DNA of 64,000 bases, from positions 2,858,001-2,922,000 of the forward strand of contig NZ_CP088020.1 in the NCBI RefSeq assembly GCF_021049245.1, written 5' to 3'. The notes beneath the pieces were generated by a model. It saw only the letters and a list, made by a program, of their open reading frames with translations, was not told where the DNA came from and did no database searches. This DNA is from Radiobacillus kanasensis (GTDB lineage Bacteria > Bacillota > Bacilli > Bacillales > Amphibacillaceae). The translations under genes were made by a program, and so were the position numbers. Below are positions 56,278 through 64,000 of this stretch, piece by piece (positions within the stretch are counted from its first letter, which is position 1; every line of letters begins with the position of its first letter).

Positions 56278-57146
56278 AATCGATGTTTCTCTAATATATG
56301 ATTCAGCATACCTACCATTTCTTCTTCCATGTCCGGTCTGCTTAATGCCATTTCCACTGTCGTTTGAATAAAGCCTAGTTTATCCCCAACATCAAATCGT
56401 TGTCCGGTAAATTCATAGCCATAGACAGGTTGAATTTTCGTTAGCTTTTCAAGGGCATCTGTAAGCTGAATCTCTCCACCCGTTCCTATTTCTTGTTCTT
56501 CCAGAATAGGTAATATCTCTGGTGTTAAGATGTATCTACCCATAATAGCTAAACGAGAAGGTTCTGTTCCTTGTGCTGGTTTCTCCACTAAGCTCTTGAC
56601 TTTATAGGCTCTATCAGATTGATTTTCAGGATCTATAATACCGTATCGATCGGTTTCTTGAGGAGAAACTTCTTTAATTCCAAGGATACTCGCCTCATAT
56701 TTTTCATACTCATTCATTAACTGCTTTAAGCAAGGTGTCTCAGCTTGTACGATGTCGTCCCCAAGTAAGACTGCAAATGGCTCATTGCCAATAAATTTTC
56801 GAGCGCACCAAATCGCATGACCAAGCCCTTTCGGCTCCTTCTGACGGATATAATGGATATCAACCTTTGCCGATTGATTGATCTGTTCTAACAGATCGAA
56901 CTTGCCTTTTTTATATAGGTTATCTTCTAATTCAAACGCGTGATCAAAATGATCCTCTATAGCACGCTTCCCTTTTCCGGTTACAATAATAAGATCTTCA
57001 ATCCCTGATTCAATCGCTTCCTCGACGATATATTGGATCGTTGGTTTATCAATGATGGGAAGCATTTCTTTCGGCATCGCCTTCGTTGCTGGTAAAAATC
57101 TTGTTCCTAATCCTGCTGCCGGTATGATTGCTTTACGAATAGTCAT
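56268..57146 (-). CDS. gtaB: UTP-glucose-1-phosphate uridylyltransferase
   Basis: A 292-residue nucleotidyltransferase. The N-terminal [21 protein letters not shown] is the sugar-nucleotidyltransferase signature, and the sugar-binding [20 protein letters not shown] and [14 protein letters not shown] are those of the GalU/GtaB branch. It forms UDP-glucose from UTP and glucose-1-P for teichoic acid glucosylation, glycolipid synthesis and exopolysaccharide. It sits alone between prfB and yvjA with its own terminator. B. subtilis has a second paralogue (YngB), so identity as the main enzyme is likely but not certain. Confidence 0.93.
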   Translation of the reverse strand: MTIRKAIIPAAGLGTRFLPATKAMPKEMLPIIDKPTIQYIVEEAIESGIEDLIIVTGKGKRAIEDHFDHAFELEDNLYKKGKFDLLEQINQSAKVDIHYIRQKEPKGLGHAIWCARKFIGNEPFAVLLGDDIVQAETPCLKQLMNEYEKYEASILGIKEVSPQETDRYGIIDPENQSDRAYKVKSLVEKPAQGTEPSRLAIMGRYILTPEILPILEEQEIGTGGEIQLTDALEKLTKIQPVYGYEFTGQRFDVGDKLGFIQTTVEMALSRPDMEEEMVGMLNHILEKHRLKN

Positions 57147-57180
57147 CTAGTGCCCCTCCTAACCTTTGCATCATCTTATG

Positions 57181-57207
57181 TAAAAGGATGCTACCATCGT
57201 AGCATCC
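57181..57207 (-). terminator. Terminator of prfB
   Basis: GGATGCTAC (57186-57194) pairs with GTAGCATCC (57199-57207). On the minus strand TTTT follows, just after the prfB stop. Confidence 0.88.
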
Positions 57208-57212
57208 CCCCG

Positions 57213-58314
57213 TTAATTCATCGTTGAACGTAAATACGCATCAATAAACGGGTCAAGATCTCCGTCCATCACACCTTGTGTATTCCCGATTTCATGGTTG
57301 GTCCGGTGGTCTTTCACCATCGAGTACGGGTGGAATACATAAGAACGGATTTGACTTCCCCAGCCAATCTCCTTTTGCTCGCCGCGAATTTCGTTCAATT
57401 CTTGTTGTTGTTTTTCAATTTCAAGCTGATAAAGCTTAGCTTTCAACATCTTCATCGCTTGTTCTCTGTTTTTAATTTGGGACCGTTCAGATTGGCATGT
57501 CACAACCGTATTCGTTGGAACGTGGGTAATCCTTACGGCTGAATCTGTCGTGTTGACGTGCTGTCCACCCGCTCCACTCGAACGATACGTATCAATTTTT
57601 AAATCCTCTGTTTTTACATCAATATCAATATCATCGTCTAATTCAGGCATAACCTCACAAGAAACGAAGGAGGTGTGTCTGCGACCAGAAGAATCAAACG
57701 GAGAGATTCTTACTAGACGGTGAACCCCTTTCTCTGCTTTTAAATAGCCATACGCATTATGTCCTTTAATCAACAGAGTAACACTTTTCACTCCCGCCTC
57801 TTCCCCTGGTAGATAATCCAATGTTTCCACTTTGAACTGTTTCGATTCTGCCCATCTCGTGTACATACGGAGAAGCATACTTGCCCAGTCCTGGGATTCC
57901 GTACCACCAGCACCTGGATGCAGCTCTAAAATCGCATTATTTTTATCATAAGGCTCACTTAGTAAAATCATTAATTCGAAATCATTCAAAGCTTTGGTTA
58001 AAGTTTGTACTTCTTCTTCAAGCTCTGCACGCAAATCTTCATCTGATTCTTCTTTGACAAGCTCATAGGACACTTCCAAGTTTTCATGACTTTCGACATG
58101 ATTATCAAAGTTATGAACAAGTTCTTTTAATCCATTCACTTCATTAATCACCTTTTGTGCCCCTTGCTGATCATCCCAGAAGCTCGGATCCGCCATTTCC
58201 TCTTCTAACTCGGCAATTCGGGTTCTCTTTTGTTCTAAGTCAAAGAGACCCCCTAAAGTCCGCTAATCGCTTAGCCATTTTTTCTAATTCTTGCTTTATC
58301 TCTACTAATTCCAT
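57213..58314 (-). CDS. prfB: Peptide chain release factor 2, with programmed +1 frameshift
   Basis: RF2 recognises UGA and UAA stops and hydrolyses peptidyl-tRNA. The true start is ATG 58314 ([17 protein letters not shown]) behind GAGGTGACC. After 24 codons an in-frame TGA appears at 58240-58242 in the context AGGGGG-TCT-CTT-TGA-C, the classic internal Shine-Dalgarno plus slippery CTT UGA C. A +1 shift continues in the frame [12 protein letters not shown] and gives 366 residues, the family length. The GGQ loop is [17 protein letters not shown]. The gap between secA and prfB carries a repeat. Confidence 0.98.
58240..58258 (-). promoter_or_regulatory. prfB programmed frameshift site
   Basis: On the minus strand: AGGGGGTCTCTTTGAC. 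AGGGGG acts as the stimulatory Shine-Dalgarno, CTT is the slippage codon, and the TGA is read only when RF2 is abundant. This is autoregulation of RF2, known across bacteria. Confidence 0.97.
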
Positions 58315-58374
58315 TCGGTCACCTCATAAAGTCTTTCTTGTTTAAGTTGTTTTAAAAAAGAAGCATAGACTAGG

Positions 58375-58506
58375 TTGATTTCCGCTGCGGGTAGTCGCTT
58401 TCCGCGGGCACGGCCTCAGCCTCCTCAAAAAGCAAAAACCGCTCTCTGCGGGGTCTTCAGACTCGTGCTGTTCCCGCAGGAGTCGACTACCCTCCGCTAC
58501 AATCAA
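58375..58506. repeat. GC-rich inverted-end repeat, copy 3
   Basis: A 132-bp element with ends TTGATT and AATCAA. It shares CCGCGGGCACGGCCTCAGCC and CTCGTGCTGTTCCCGCAGGA with the copies at 26174 and 26528. The orientation is that of copy 1, and the overall fold is a long hairpin. Confidence 0.82.
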
Positions 58507-58646
58507 TGTGCGAAAATTTTTCATGAGCTTCTATATTATGTTCAAGAAAGGATTTTTCTCTCTATAACTATCTTTTAGGATGTATATTTCCAAACGCAGC
58601 ATTCCACTACTAGTCTAGACCTGAATTTTCACTTTCATTTCTTTCA

Positions 58647-58675
58647 AGGAAAACACTTCCTCTAAAAGGAAGTGT
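58647..58675 (-). terminator. Terminator of secA
   Basis: ACACTTCCT (58653-58661) pairs with AGGAAGTGT (58667-58675). On the minus strand TTTT follows, about 16 bases after the secA stop. Confidence 0.85.
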
Positions 58676-58690
58676 CCTTACGATCTATCA

Positions 58691-61198
58691 TTATTTTCCG
58701 TGACAATGCTTATACTTTTTCCCACTACCACAAGGGCACGGATCGTTTCGTCCTACATCATCTGTTTTTACAAATGGACGTTTTACTTTTTTCTTTTCTT
58801 GATCTCCGGATACCGCTTGTGTATCTTTAACGACCGCTTCACGTTGAAGGTTTTCTCGAATTTGCGCCTTCATCACATAACGGGAAACCTCTTCCTCGAT
58901 ATTGGCAATCATTTCTTCAAACATCGTGTAGCCTTCCATTTGATACTCACGCAATGGATCGTTTTGTCCATAGGCTCTTAAGTGGATACCTTGGCGAAGC
59001 TGATCCATTTGGTCGATGTGGTCCATCCACTTCGTATCTACCGTACGAAGAAGGATAACTTTTTCGAACTCGCGCATTTGCTCTGGAGTAAGCTCTTCTT
59101 CTTTTTGATCATACTTCTCAGTCACCTTTTGGTAAATGAGATCAATCATCTCTTCTGGCTCTTTACCTTGTAAGTCATCGACTGAAACATCTCCAGCATC
59201 TAACAAGTTAGCTTGCAGATATTCGACAATACTTACAATATCCCAGTTATCATCGTCATCGTCTTGCGTATGAAGTTCGACTACACGCTCAATCGTCGTT
59301 TTGAGCATTTGCTCAATGATTTCACGTAAGTTTTCCGAATCAATGACATCAAAACGTTGTTTGTAAATAATCTCCCTTTGCTGACGAAGTACATCATCAT
59401 AAGACAGAATCGTTTTACGTGCATCGAAGTTATTTCCTTCCACACGTTTTTGCGCCGATTCAACGGCACGAGATACCATTTTACTTTCAATAGGTTGGTC
59501 GTCATCCATTCCTAAACGGTCCATCATGTTTTTCATATTGTCAGATCCAAAACGGCGCATTAATTCATCTTCCATTGATAGGTAGAATTGTGTTTCACCT
59601 GGATCTCCTTGACGACCAGAACGACCACGAAGCTGGTTATCAATACGACGAGATTCATGTCGCTCTGTACCAACAACGGCCAAGCCTCCAAGTTCCTTGA
59701 CCCCATCGCCTAATTTGATATCCGTACCACGACCAGCCATGTTTGTAGCAATCGTAACCGCACCTAACTGACCAGCATCCTCGATAATTTCTGCTTCACG
59801 GAAGTGGTTTTTCGCGTTTAAGACATTATGCTTCACGCCAGCTTTTTTCAAATACTTCGAGATCAATTCAGACGTTTCTACCGCTACCGTACCAACAAGA
59901 ACTGGTTGTCCGTTTCGATTGCGTTCCTTGATTTCCTCCACAACAGCACGGAATTTTCCTTCCATCGTTTTATAGATAAGATCCGGACGGTCATTACGGA
60001 CAATTTCCTTGTTTGTCGGAATGACGATAACATCCATATTATAAATATTACGGAATTCCTCTTCTTCCGTTTTCGCTGTACCAGTCATTCCGGCAAGCTT
60101 TTCATACATACGGAAAAAGTTTTGGAACGTAATGGAAGCAAGTGTCATGCTTTCATTTTGAATTTGTAAGCCTTCTTTCGCTTCAATCGCTTGGTGTAAG
60201 CCATCGCTATAACGACGACCTTTCATGAGACGACCAGTGAATTGGTCGACAATGACTACTTCGCCTTCTTCGACGACATAGTCCGTATCACGGTGCATCG
60301 CTACATGAGCTTTAAGTCCCTGGTTAATATGGTGGGTTAAGGCTACGTGCTTTAGCTCGAATAAGTTTTCGATACCAAAAGCTCGTTCCGCTTTGTTCAT
60401 TCCTTCTTCCGTCAGCTGAACCCCTTTTGTTTTTTCATCATAGGTGTAGTCCTCTTCATTTCTCAGCGTGCGCACGAATGCATTGGCTTGTTGATAGAGA
60501 GAAGCTGATTTTTGTGCAGTTCCTGAAATGATTAATGGTGTTCTCGCTTCATCAATTAAGATTGAGTCAACCTCATCAATGATGGCAAAGTGCAATGGAC
60601 GCTGTACCATTTGCTCTTTGTACAGAACCATGTTGTCACGCAAGTAGTCAAATCCGTATTCATTATTCGTACCATAAGTAATGTCCGCTACATACGCGGC
60701 ACGTTTTTCATCCTTGTTCATGCCATTGCTATTGAAGCCAACAGTTAAACCGAGAAACTCAAATAGCTGACCCATTTCTTTCGCGTCACGATCTGCTAAG
60801 TATTCGTTTACGGTAACAATATGGACGCCTTTTCCTGTTAAGGCATTTAAATAAGCAGGCATCGTAGACGCAAGGGTTTTCCCTTCCCCTGTCTTCATCT
60901 CGGCGATATTCCCTTCATGTAAGGCAATCGCACCTTGAATTTGAACTTGATATGGGCGCATTTTTAAGACACGTTTAGCTCCCTCACGAACGACCGCATA
61001 TGCTTCGACCAAGAGATCGTCCAAGCTTTCTCCGTTTTGATATCTCTGCTTAAAGTCCTCGGTTTTCGCACGTAACTCATCATCTGTTAAACTCTCTAGC
61101 TTTGGTTCTAGTGCTTCTATTTCATCCACTTGTTTTTGCAGGTGATTGAGTTGGCGTTGATTGCCATCCCCAAATACTTTTTTTAGTAGTCCACGCAT
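58691..61198 (-). CDS. secA: Preprotein translocase ATPase SecA
   Basis: An 835-residue motor of the Sec pathway that pushes preproteins through SecYEG. Walker A is MKTGEGKTL near residue 103, the [19 protein letters not shown] block is intact, motif VI is [18 protein letters not shown], and the C-terminal zinc-binding tail [15 protein letters not shown] is complete. ATG 61198 follows GAGGAGCG. The length is that of the B. subtilis protein (841). It lies between prfB and hpf as in B. subtilis. Confidence 0.99.
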   Translation of the reverse strand: MRGLLKKVFGDGNQRQLNHLQKQVDEIEALEPKLESLTDDELRAKTEDFKQRYQNGESLDDLLVEAYAVVREGAKRVLKMRPYQVQIQGAIALHEGNIAEMKTGEGKTLASTMPAYLNALTGKGVHIVTVNEYLADRDAKEMGQLFEFLGLTVGFNSNGMNKDEKRAAYVADITYGTNNEYGFDYLRDNMVLYKEQMVQRPLHFAIIDEVDSILIDEARTPLIISGTAQKSASLYQQANAFVRTLRNEEDYTYDEKTKGVQLTEEGMNKAERAFGIENLFELKHVALTHHINQGLKAHVAMHRDTDYVVEEGEVVIVDQFTGRLMKGRRYSDGLHQAIEAKEGLQIQNESMTLASITFQNFFRMYEKLAGMTGTAKTEEEEFRNIYNMDVIVIPTNKEIVRNDRPDLIYKTMEGKFRAVVEEIKERNRNGQPVLVGTVAVETSELISKYLKKAGVKHNVLNAKNHFREAEIIEDAGQLGAVTIATNMAGRGTDIKLGDGVKELGGLAVVGTERHESRRIDNQLRGRSGRQGDPGETQFYLSMEDELMRRFGSDNMKNMMDRLGMDDDQPIESKMVSRAVESAQKRVEGNNFDARKTILSYDDVLRQQREIIYKQRFDVIDSENLREIIEQMLKTTIERVVELHTQDDDDDNWDIVSIVEYLQANLLDAGDVSVDDLQGKEPEEMIDLIYQKVTEKYDQKEEELTPEQMREFEKVILLRTVDTKWMDHIDQMDQLRQGIHLRAYGQNDPLREYQMEGYTMFEEMIANIEEEVSRYVMKAQIRENLQREAVVKDTQAVSGDQEKKKVKRPFVKTDDVGRNDPCPCGSGKKYKHCHGK

Positions 61199-61506
61199 AT
61201 GAACGCTCCTCTATGAAAGAAAAATATATTATAATTATATTTGTGAATCACATTTAATCATAACACTAGCCCCTTTTAAAGACAAGAATCACGGGGGAAT
61301 GAAGAGATTGGAATAGACAACAAAATTCTTCATATTTATACAAAATAAAAGAAAAACTCTCCTCTTTCTCCTAATTCATAAAAACCAGCCCCAAAATTGA
61401 AAAATTTCATACATGAAACCGCTAAATTTTTGAAAAAATCAAACTCGTCACGTTGAAATGGTATATGGTATAAAAGAATTACCTCGCAAGTAAAGGGGAT
61501 GAGAAA
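61199..61506. other. Intergenic region upstream of secA
   Basis: It is AT-rich sequence. The secA promoter probably lies within the first 80 bases, which are close to TATAAT-like sequence on the minus strand (near 61223-61240), but no clear -35 element is seen. I see no gene here; the minus-strand frame at 61336-61542 has no ribosome site. Confidence 0.5.
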
Positions 61507-61680
61507 ATGAGACGTTGCGAGTATTGCTCCTCCACCTCCCACCGATTAACTCAGCACGAAGCTACCATCACCCAGCTACTTAAAAAAGTAGCGATTTTAA
61601 ATCGAAGACTATCCGAACTAGAAAACCTTCAAAATGTATCTCGCCACACGGACCATTCCAAGTCCCCGGTTTTGCGTTAA
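61507..61680 (+). CDS. Small CxxC protein of unknown function (57 residues)
   Basis: ATG 61507 has AAAGGGGATGA just upstream, and the frame runs 57 codons to TAA. The product starts MRRCEYCSSTSHRL, where Cys4 and Cys7 form a CxxC pair with a nearby His, then a helix with leucine spacing (ITQLLKKVAILNRRLSELENL) suited to coiled-coil formation, and a polar tail. It may bind a metal. It is on the opposite strand to secA and hpf, and its transcript could end at the terminator at 61857. Not recognised. Confidence 0.45.
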   Translation: MRRCEYCSSTSHRLTQHEATITQLLKKVAILNRRLSELENLQNVSRHTDHSKSPVLR

Positions 61681-61699
61681 CCTCGATTTGCCTCGAAAC

Positions 61700-61856
61700 A
61701 CCACCTCTCTACTCCTCCCTATCAGAGCTGGCACTCCCCGTGCTAGCTCTGGTACATAGAAAAAACTTGGTGAAGCCAAGCCCTTAGGCGCTGGTTGAGC
61801 CTTAGTTGCACTTATACTATCACCTGACAAAACTTATAAGTTCTTGATGGTATAAG
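61700..61856. ncRNA. Hairpin-rich segment downstream of the small CxxC ORF
   Basis: Successive stems can be drawn: CAGAGCTGGCAC with GTGCTAGCTCTG (about 61723-61751), CTTGG with CCAAG (about 61767-61781; on the minus strand this is followed by TTTTTT), an AGGC/GCCT stem, and CTTATACTATCA (61811-61822) with TGATGGTATAAG (61845-61856). This density of folds suggests a structured RNA or a 3' region. Strand and identity are uncertain, and I match it to no known class. Confidence 0.35.
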
Positions 61857-61891
61857 AAAAGCTCTGACACATTTTGGTCAGAGCTTTTTGT
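61857..61891. terminator. Bidirectional terminator downstream of hpf
   Basis: AAAAGCTCTGAC (61857-61868) pairs with GTCAGAGCTTTT (61877-61888) and is flanked by A- and T-runs. It serves hpf and any plus-strand transcript from 61507. Confidence 0.9.
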
Positions 61892-61903
61892 GTTCTGTTT
61901 TAT

Positions 61904-62461
61904 TTAACTAGACTCAATCAGCCCGTAACGGCCATCTCTTCTCCGATACACAACACTTGTTTCTCCTGTTGTGGCATCTTTAAAAACGAAGAATTCATGT
62001 CCGAGCATATCCATTTGCAATACCGCTTCTTCTGAATCCATTGGTTTTAAATTAAATCGTTTTGTACGAACGATTTCGATATCGTCGCTGTTTTCAGCTT
62101 CTTCTATAGCCTTGTTTGCTTCTCTTTCCATTTGTGCAAATGCATACTTTGGAGCACCGTTTTGACGGAATTTTCGGTTCACTTTCGTTTTATATTTACG
62201 AATTTGTCGCTCTAATTTATCTAATACAAGATCAATTGCTGCATATAAATCGGTGTGTCGTTCCTCCGCACGAAGCAATAAGTTCGTCATTGGAATCGTA
62301 ACCTCGATTTGTTGTTCATCGTTATAGACTCGGATGTTTACGTTTACATCTGAAGTAGGAGGAGTTTCAAAGTAACGTTCCAGCTTACCAATCTTCTTTT
62401 CCACGTATTCCTTAATAGGAGCAGTAACCTCTACGTTTTCACCACGAATGTTGTACTTCAT
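61904..62461 (-). CDS. hpf: Ribosome hibernation promoting factor, long form
   Basis: A 185-residue protein. Residues 1-100 are the S30AE/YfiA-type domain that fills the A and P sites (MKYNIRGENVEVTAPIKEY, LLLRAEERHTDLYAAIDLV). Residues about 130-185 are the C-terminal domain that dimerises ribosomes (RFNLKPMDSEEAVLQMDMLG, VVYRRRDGRYGLIE). It inactivates ribosomes as 100S dimers in stationary phase. ATG 62461 follows AAAGGAGG. It is the homologue of B. subtilis YvyD and lies between the fli genes and secA as there. Confidence 0.97.
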   Translation of the reverse strand: MKYNIRGENVEVTAPIKEYVEKKIGKLERYFETPPTSDVNVNIRVYNDEQQIEVTIPMTNLLLRAEERHTDLYAAIDLVLDKLERQIRKYKTKVNRKFRQNGAPKYAFAQMEREANKAIEEAENSDDIEIVRTKRFNLKPMDSEEAVLQMDMLGHEFFVFKDATTGETSVVYRRRDGRYGLIESS

Positions 62462-62591
62462 TAAAGTTGCCTCCTTTATGTCCTTATGTATTTATTATTC
62501 TAGCTTACCCGTCCAAATTCCTGCTTAAACCATGATTTATTGAAAGTTTTTGTCTGAATTTATCAAGCAAAATTCACTGAATTGACAATTA

Positions 62592-62605
62592 TGTAAGCGA
62601 TTACG
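62592..62605. promoter_or_regulatory. Candidate cre (CcpA) site
   Basis: TGTAAGCGATTACG differs from the cre consensus TGWAANCGNTNWCA at one position. A TTGACA lies just upstream (62582-62587). It is 75 bases before the DUF4190 gene. This is a single-site match only. Confidence 0.35.
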
Positions 62606-62679
62606 GATTCATCATTTACCAAACGAGGACATATGTTACTAAAAAGAACGGTCGAACGAATTCGTAGGAGGAATGAACC

Positions 62680-62961
62680 ATGGCTGATGAAGAAAAACAA
62701 GGTCCTCAACAAGTAAATCCAAAGGCAATTGCTGCACTTGTGTTAGGGATAACCTCAATTGTCATCCCTTATATTGGATTAATTTTAGGTATAATTGGGA
62801 TTGTATTTTCTAATAAAGCGAACGCAGAGGTTGATAAGCTCAATCACTCTGGCAAAGGGCTAGCTGTAGCTGGGTTAGTTACGAGTGTGGTAGGGACGGT
62901 TTTGTGGGCGTTTGTGTTGATTTTGGTGATTATTGGGTTTAGCTTGGTTGGTGGGCATTGA
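62680..62961 (+). CDS. DUF4190-domain small membrane protein
   Basis: A 93-residue protein with an N-terminal polar segment (MADEEKQGPQQVN), then two TM helices of the DUF4190 type (AIAALVLGITSIVIPYIGLI, LAVAGLVTSVVGTVLWAFVL) joined by a short loop (FSNKANAEVDKL). ATG 62680 follows GTAGGAGGAATG. The function of this family is unknown. The downstream side is cut by a small mobile-element remnant. Confidence 0.85.
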   Translation: MADEEKQGPQQVNPKAIAALVLGITSIVIPYIGLILGIIGIVFSNKANAEVDKLNHSGKGLAVAGLVTSVVGTVLWAFVLILVIIGFSLVGGH

Positions 62962-62969
62962 ACGTATGG

Positions 62970-63198
62970 AGAGGCTGTCCCAAAAGGTCATTATAATATG
63001 GACTTCTAAATCCAACGGTAAATATAGTTGGTCCATGTTATAATCGATAAAAGAAAGATGATTATTTTTCATAAGAAAATCACTCCTTTGGTTGGTTATT
63101 GGTGGTACTTTAATTATATCAAAGGTAGCGATTTTTTTATTTTCGTTTAAAAAAAGAAGAGGGTGTCACCAAAAGCTAGTCTTTTGGGACACCCTCTT
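62970..63198. mobile_element. Internal-deletion derivative of an IS1182-like element
   Basis: Left end AGAGGCTGTCCCAAAAG (62970-62986) and right end CTTTTGGGACACCCTCTT (63181-63198) are near-perfect inverted copies. In between, on the minus strand, a ribosome site and ATG open a frame starting MKNNHLSFIDYNMDQLYLPL, which matches the beginning of IS1182-type transposases, and after about 28 codons it runs straight into the left end. The remainder of the transposase is missing. The result is a 229-bp non-autonomous element. Confidence 0.75.
62984..63072 (-). pseudogene. Transposase N-terminal remnant
   Basis: ATG 63072 behind AAAGGAGTG encodes about 28 residues (MKNNHLSFIDYNMDQLYLPL then DLEV) that resemble the start of IS1182-family transposases. 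The frame then crosses the inverted end of the element and continues as meaningless antisense of the DUF4190 gene. No DDE residues remain. Confidence 0.6.
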
Positions 63199-63199
63199 C
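63156..63199. terminator. Hairpin at the right end of the mobile element
   Basis: GAAGAGGGTGTC (63156-63167) pairs with GACACCCTCTTC (63188-63199), continued by CCAAAAG/CTTTTGG with one bulged base. It can end transcription from the flagellar genes on the minus strand, where a TTTTTTT-like run follows. Confidence 0.6.
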
Positions 63200-63200
63200 G

Positions 63201-63584
63201 TCAGTGGATGATGAAAGGTTTCAAACATACCTGCATATCATATTTCCATGCTTCGAATGCGGGTATAACCTGGCTACCTATTATGCTTTTTTTCTCCTGG
63301 TTATCTGTACTATTAAACCAATCAGAAAGTTTTACAATAACATGTTTACAATTCTCCAATTCCCCTTGAATTGACGGTTCATCAACAAAAATAATTGCTA
63401 TTTGCTCGTGACAACTGTTTAGGTGAGCAAAGGCATTCAATAAGTCATTAAAAATATCGAATACTTGTGGAGGAGCATTCTCTTGAAGGTTTGAATATAA
63501 ATAGTCAAACCCTTCACTCATCACATGTAAAAGCTCTAAATATTCTTTAAGCATAACAAACTGAGAATCGTTCAATTGTGTCAT
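63201..63584 (-). CDS. Uncharacterised protein in the flagellar gene group
   Basis: A 127-residue soluble protein, mostly helical, with no signal or TM segment. ATG 63584 follows AGGTGGTAAC. It lies eight bases after the fliT stop and probably belongs to the fliS-fliT transcript. Composition and size fit a chaperone-like helical bundle (QFVMLKEYLELLHVMSEGFD, FNDLLNAFAHLNSCHEQIA), but I cannot name the family. The mobile-element remnant lies three bases past its stop. Confidence 0.75.
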   Translation of the reverse strand: MTQLNDSQFVMLKEYLELLHVMSEGFDYLYSNLQENAPPQVFDIFNDLLNAFAHLNSCHEQIAIIFVDEPSIQGELENCKHVIVKLSDWFNSTDNQEKKSIIGSQVIPAFEAWKYDMQVCLKPFIIH

Positions 63585-63592
63585 GTTACCAC

Positions 63593-63946
63593 CTATTTTC
63601 TATGATCCATAAACATACCGTCATGGTTTGAGAGTTGTTTGTATGGATTCGTATATTTAGTATTAGATTTCTTTTTTTCCTTAAGAGTACTGATATCAGA
63701 TTTTACCTGATAAAAAATAGATTGTAATTTTGCTTCAATTTCTTTATCTATTTCAACCAATTTTTTCCCCATCTTACTTTCCTCATTCGTAAATGGTGGC
63801 TTGACATTTTGAATTATAACTTCCCGTTTATCTATTAACTCCGTTATAGTTCCAATAAGCCCTTCTCTTTGATCTCCATTAACAGACTTAGAGACAGCTT
63901 CATGCAAAGTTTTGGTCAGATCAAGTAGATGTTCCAACTGATTCAT
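63593..63946 (-). CDS. fliT: Flagellar protein FliT-like chaperone
   Basis: A 117-residue helical protein, close to the length of B. subtilis FliT (113). The C-terminal NPYKQLSNHDGMFMDHRK matches the end typical of Bacillus FliT proteins (NPY...DGMFxD). FliT binds the filament-cap protein FliD and keeps it unfolded until export. ATG 63946 overlaps the stop of the preceding gene by one base, so translation is coupled. Confidence 0.82.
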   Translation of the reverse strand: MNQLEHLLDLTKTLHEAVSKSVNGDQREGLIGTITELIDKREVIIQNVKPPFTNEESKMGKKLVEIDKEIEAKLQSIFYQVKSDISTLKEKKKSNTKYTNPYKQLSNHDGMFMDHRK

Positions 63947-64000
63947 TAGAAACTAACACCTTGCCCATATAACTTTTGACGATTGATTTTAATGACTTCC
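63946..64000 (-). CDS. fliS: FliS-like protein, C-terminal end only (partial)
   Basis: The frame enters from the right edge and ends in TAA sharing its last base with the fliT start. The visible residues EVIKINRQKLYGQGVSF resemble FliS C-termini, and the position before fliT agrees. FliS is the flagellin export chaperone. The body of the gene lies outside the window. Confidence 0.65.
   Translation of the reverse strand, partial: EVIKINRQKLYGQGVSF

Larger units (their letters stand above)
58315..58690. other. Intergenic region between prfB and secA
   Basis: The region is occupied mainly by a 132-bp GC-rich repeat (58375-58506) and by the secA terminator (58647-58675). No gene is seen. Confidence 0.8.

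Noticed and set aside
61618..61830. A 70-codon minus-strand frame between secA and hpf
   Set aside because: It starts with TTG without a ribosome site, overlaps the hairpins and is antisense to the better-supported small ORF; the region is better viewed as structured RNA.
62875..63072. 65-codon minus-strand frame as a real gene
   Set aside because: Its first 28 codons are the start of a transposase, but it then runs across the element end and antisense to the DUF4190 gene.

Overview
The window is a stretch of a low-GC Gram-positive chromosome of the Bacillaceae. The evidence is gene content and order that match the Bacillus subtilis hag-to-clpP arc: fliS-fliT, hpf, secA, prfB, a YitT (YvjA) protein, ftsE-ftsX, ctpB, minJ, uvrB-uvrA, yvlB-yvlC, hprK-lgt-yvoD-ppaX-yvoF, trxB, and nudix-rapZ-yvcK-whiA-crh, then clpP. 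Bacillithiol genes (bshB2 with a YojF partner), strong AGGAGG ribosome sites, frequent TTG and GTG starts and dispersed GC-rich Bacillaceae repeats agree with this. Species cannot be read from the window; a marine or halotolerant bacillus is only a guess from the repeat families.

Layout. 1-2300: an AraC-type regulator cut by the left edge, two small membrane or anchored proteins, a possible 30-residue membrane peptide and tRNA-Arg(CCG). 2430-8510: a peptide or nickel-type ABC importer operon (two ATPases, lipoprotein, two permeases). 8557-11125: an exported protein of unknown role followed by a two-component system. 11265-15695: clpP under a CtsR-like operator, then, on the other strand, the nudix-rapZ-yvcK-whiA-crh operon. 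16176-23269: trxB, a TPR protein, a ketopantoate reductase-like enzyme, and the hprK-lgt-yvoD-ppaX-yvoF operon. 23379-29148: a coiled-coil protein, a membrane protein/membrane-fusion-protein pair, an intergenic island of repeats, yvlB-yvlC and bshB2-yojF. 29286-34144: uvrB-uvrA behind a LexA-like box. 34441-41204: a YtkA-like lipoprotein, an AbrB/Doc toxin-antitoxin pair, release factor 3 and a SWIM-SNF2 helicase. 41309-45383: a purine-type permease, an unusual ECF sigma factor fused to a VOC domain, and minJ. 45521-50045: ctpB, an EnvC/PcsB-like M23 hydrolase, ftsX and ftsE, which together form a division and cell-wall hydrolysis block. 50386-56127: two secreted helical proteins, a small hydrophilic protein, PEP synthase and YvjA. 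56268-62461: gtaB, prfB with its programmed frameshift, secA and hpf. 62592-64000: a DUF4190 protein, a short deletion derivative of an insertion sequence, and the end of the fliS-fliT flagellar chaperone group.

Most of the window is conserved housekeeping sequence. The parts most worth a second look are the sigma-VOC fusion, the exported protein plus kinase plus regulator module, the toxin-antitoxin operator (perfect 18-bp arms), the hairpin-rich segment with a small CxxC ORF between secA and hpf, the paired secreted helical proteins, the Yip1-like/adaptor pair without its ATPase, and three families of small non-autonomous repeats. No CRISPR array, prophage, rRNA or intact transposase was seen.
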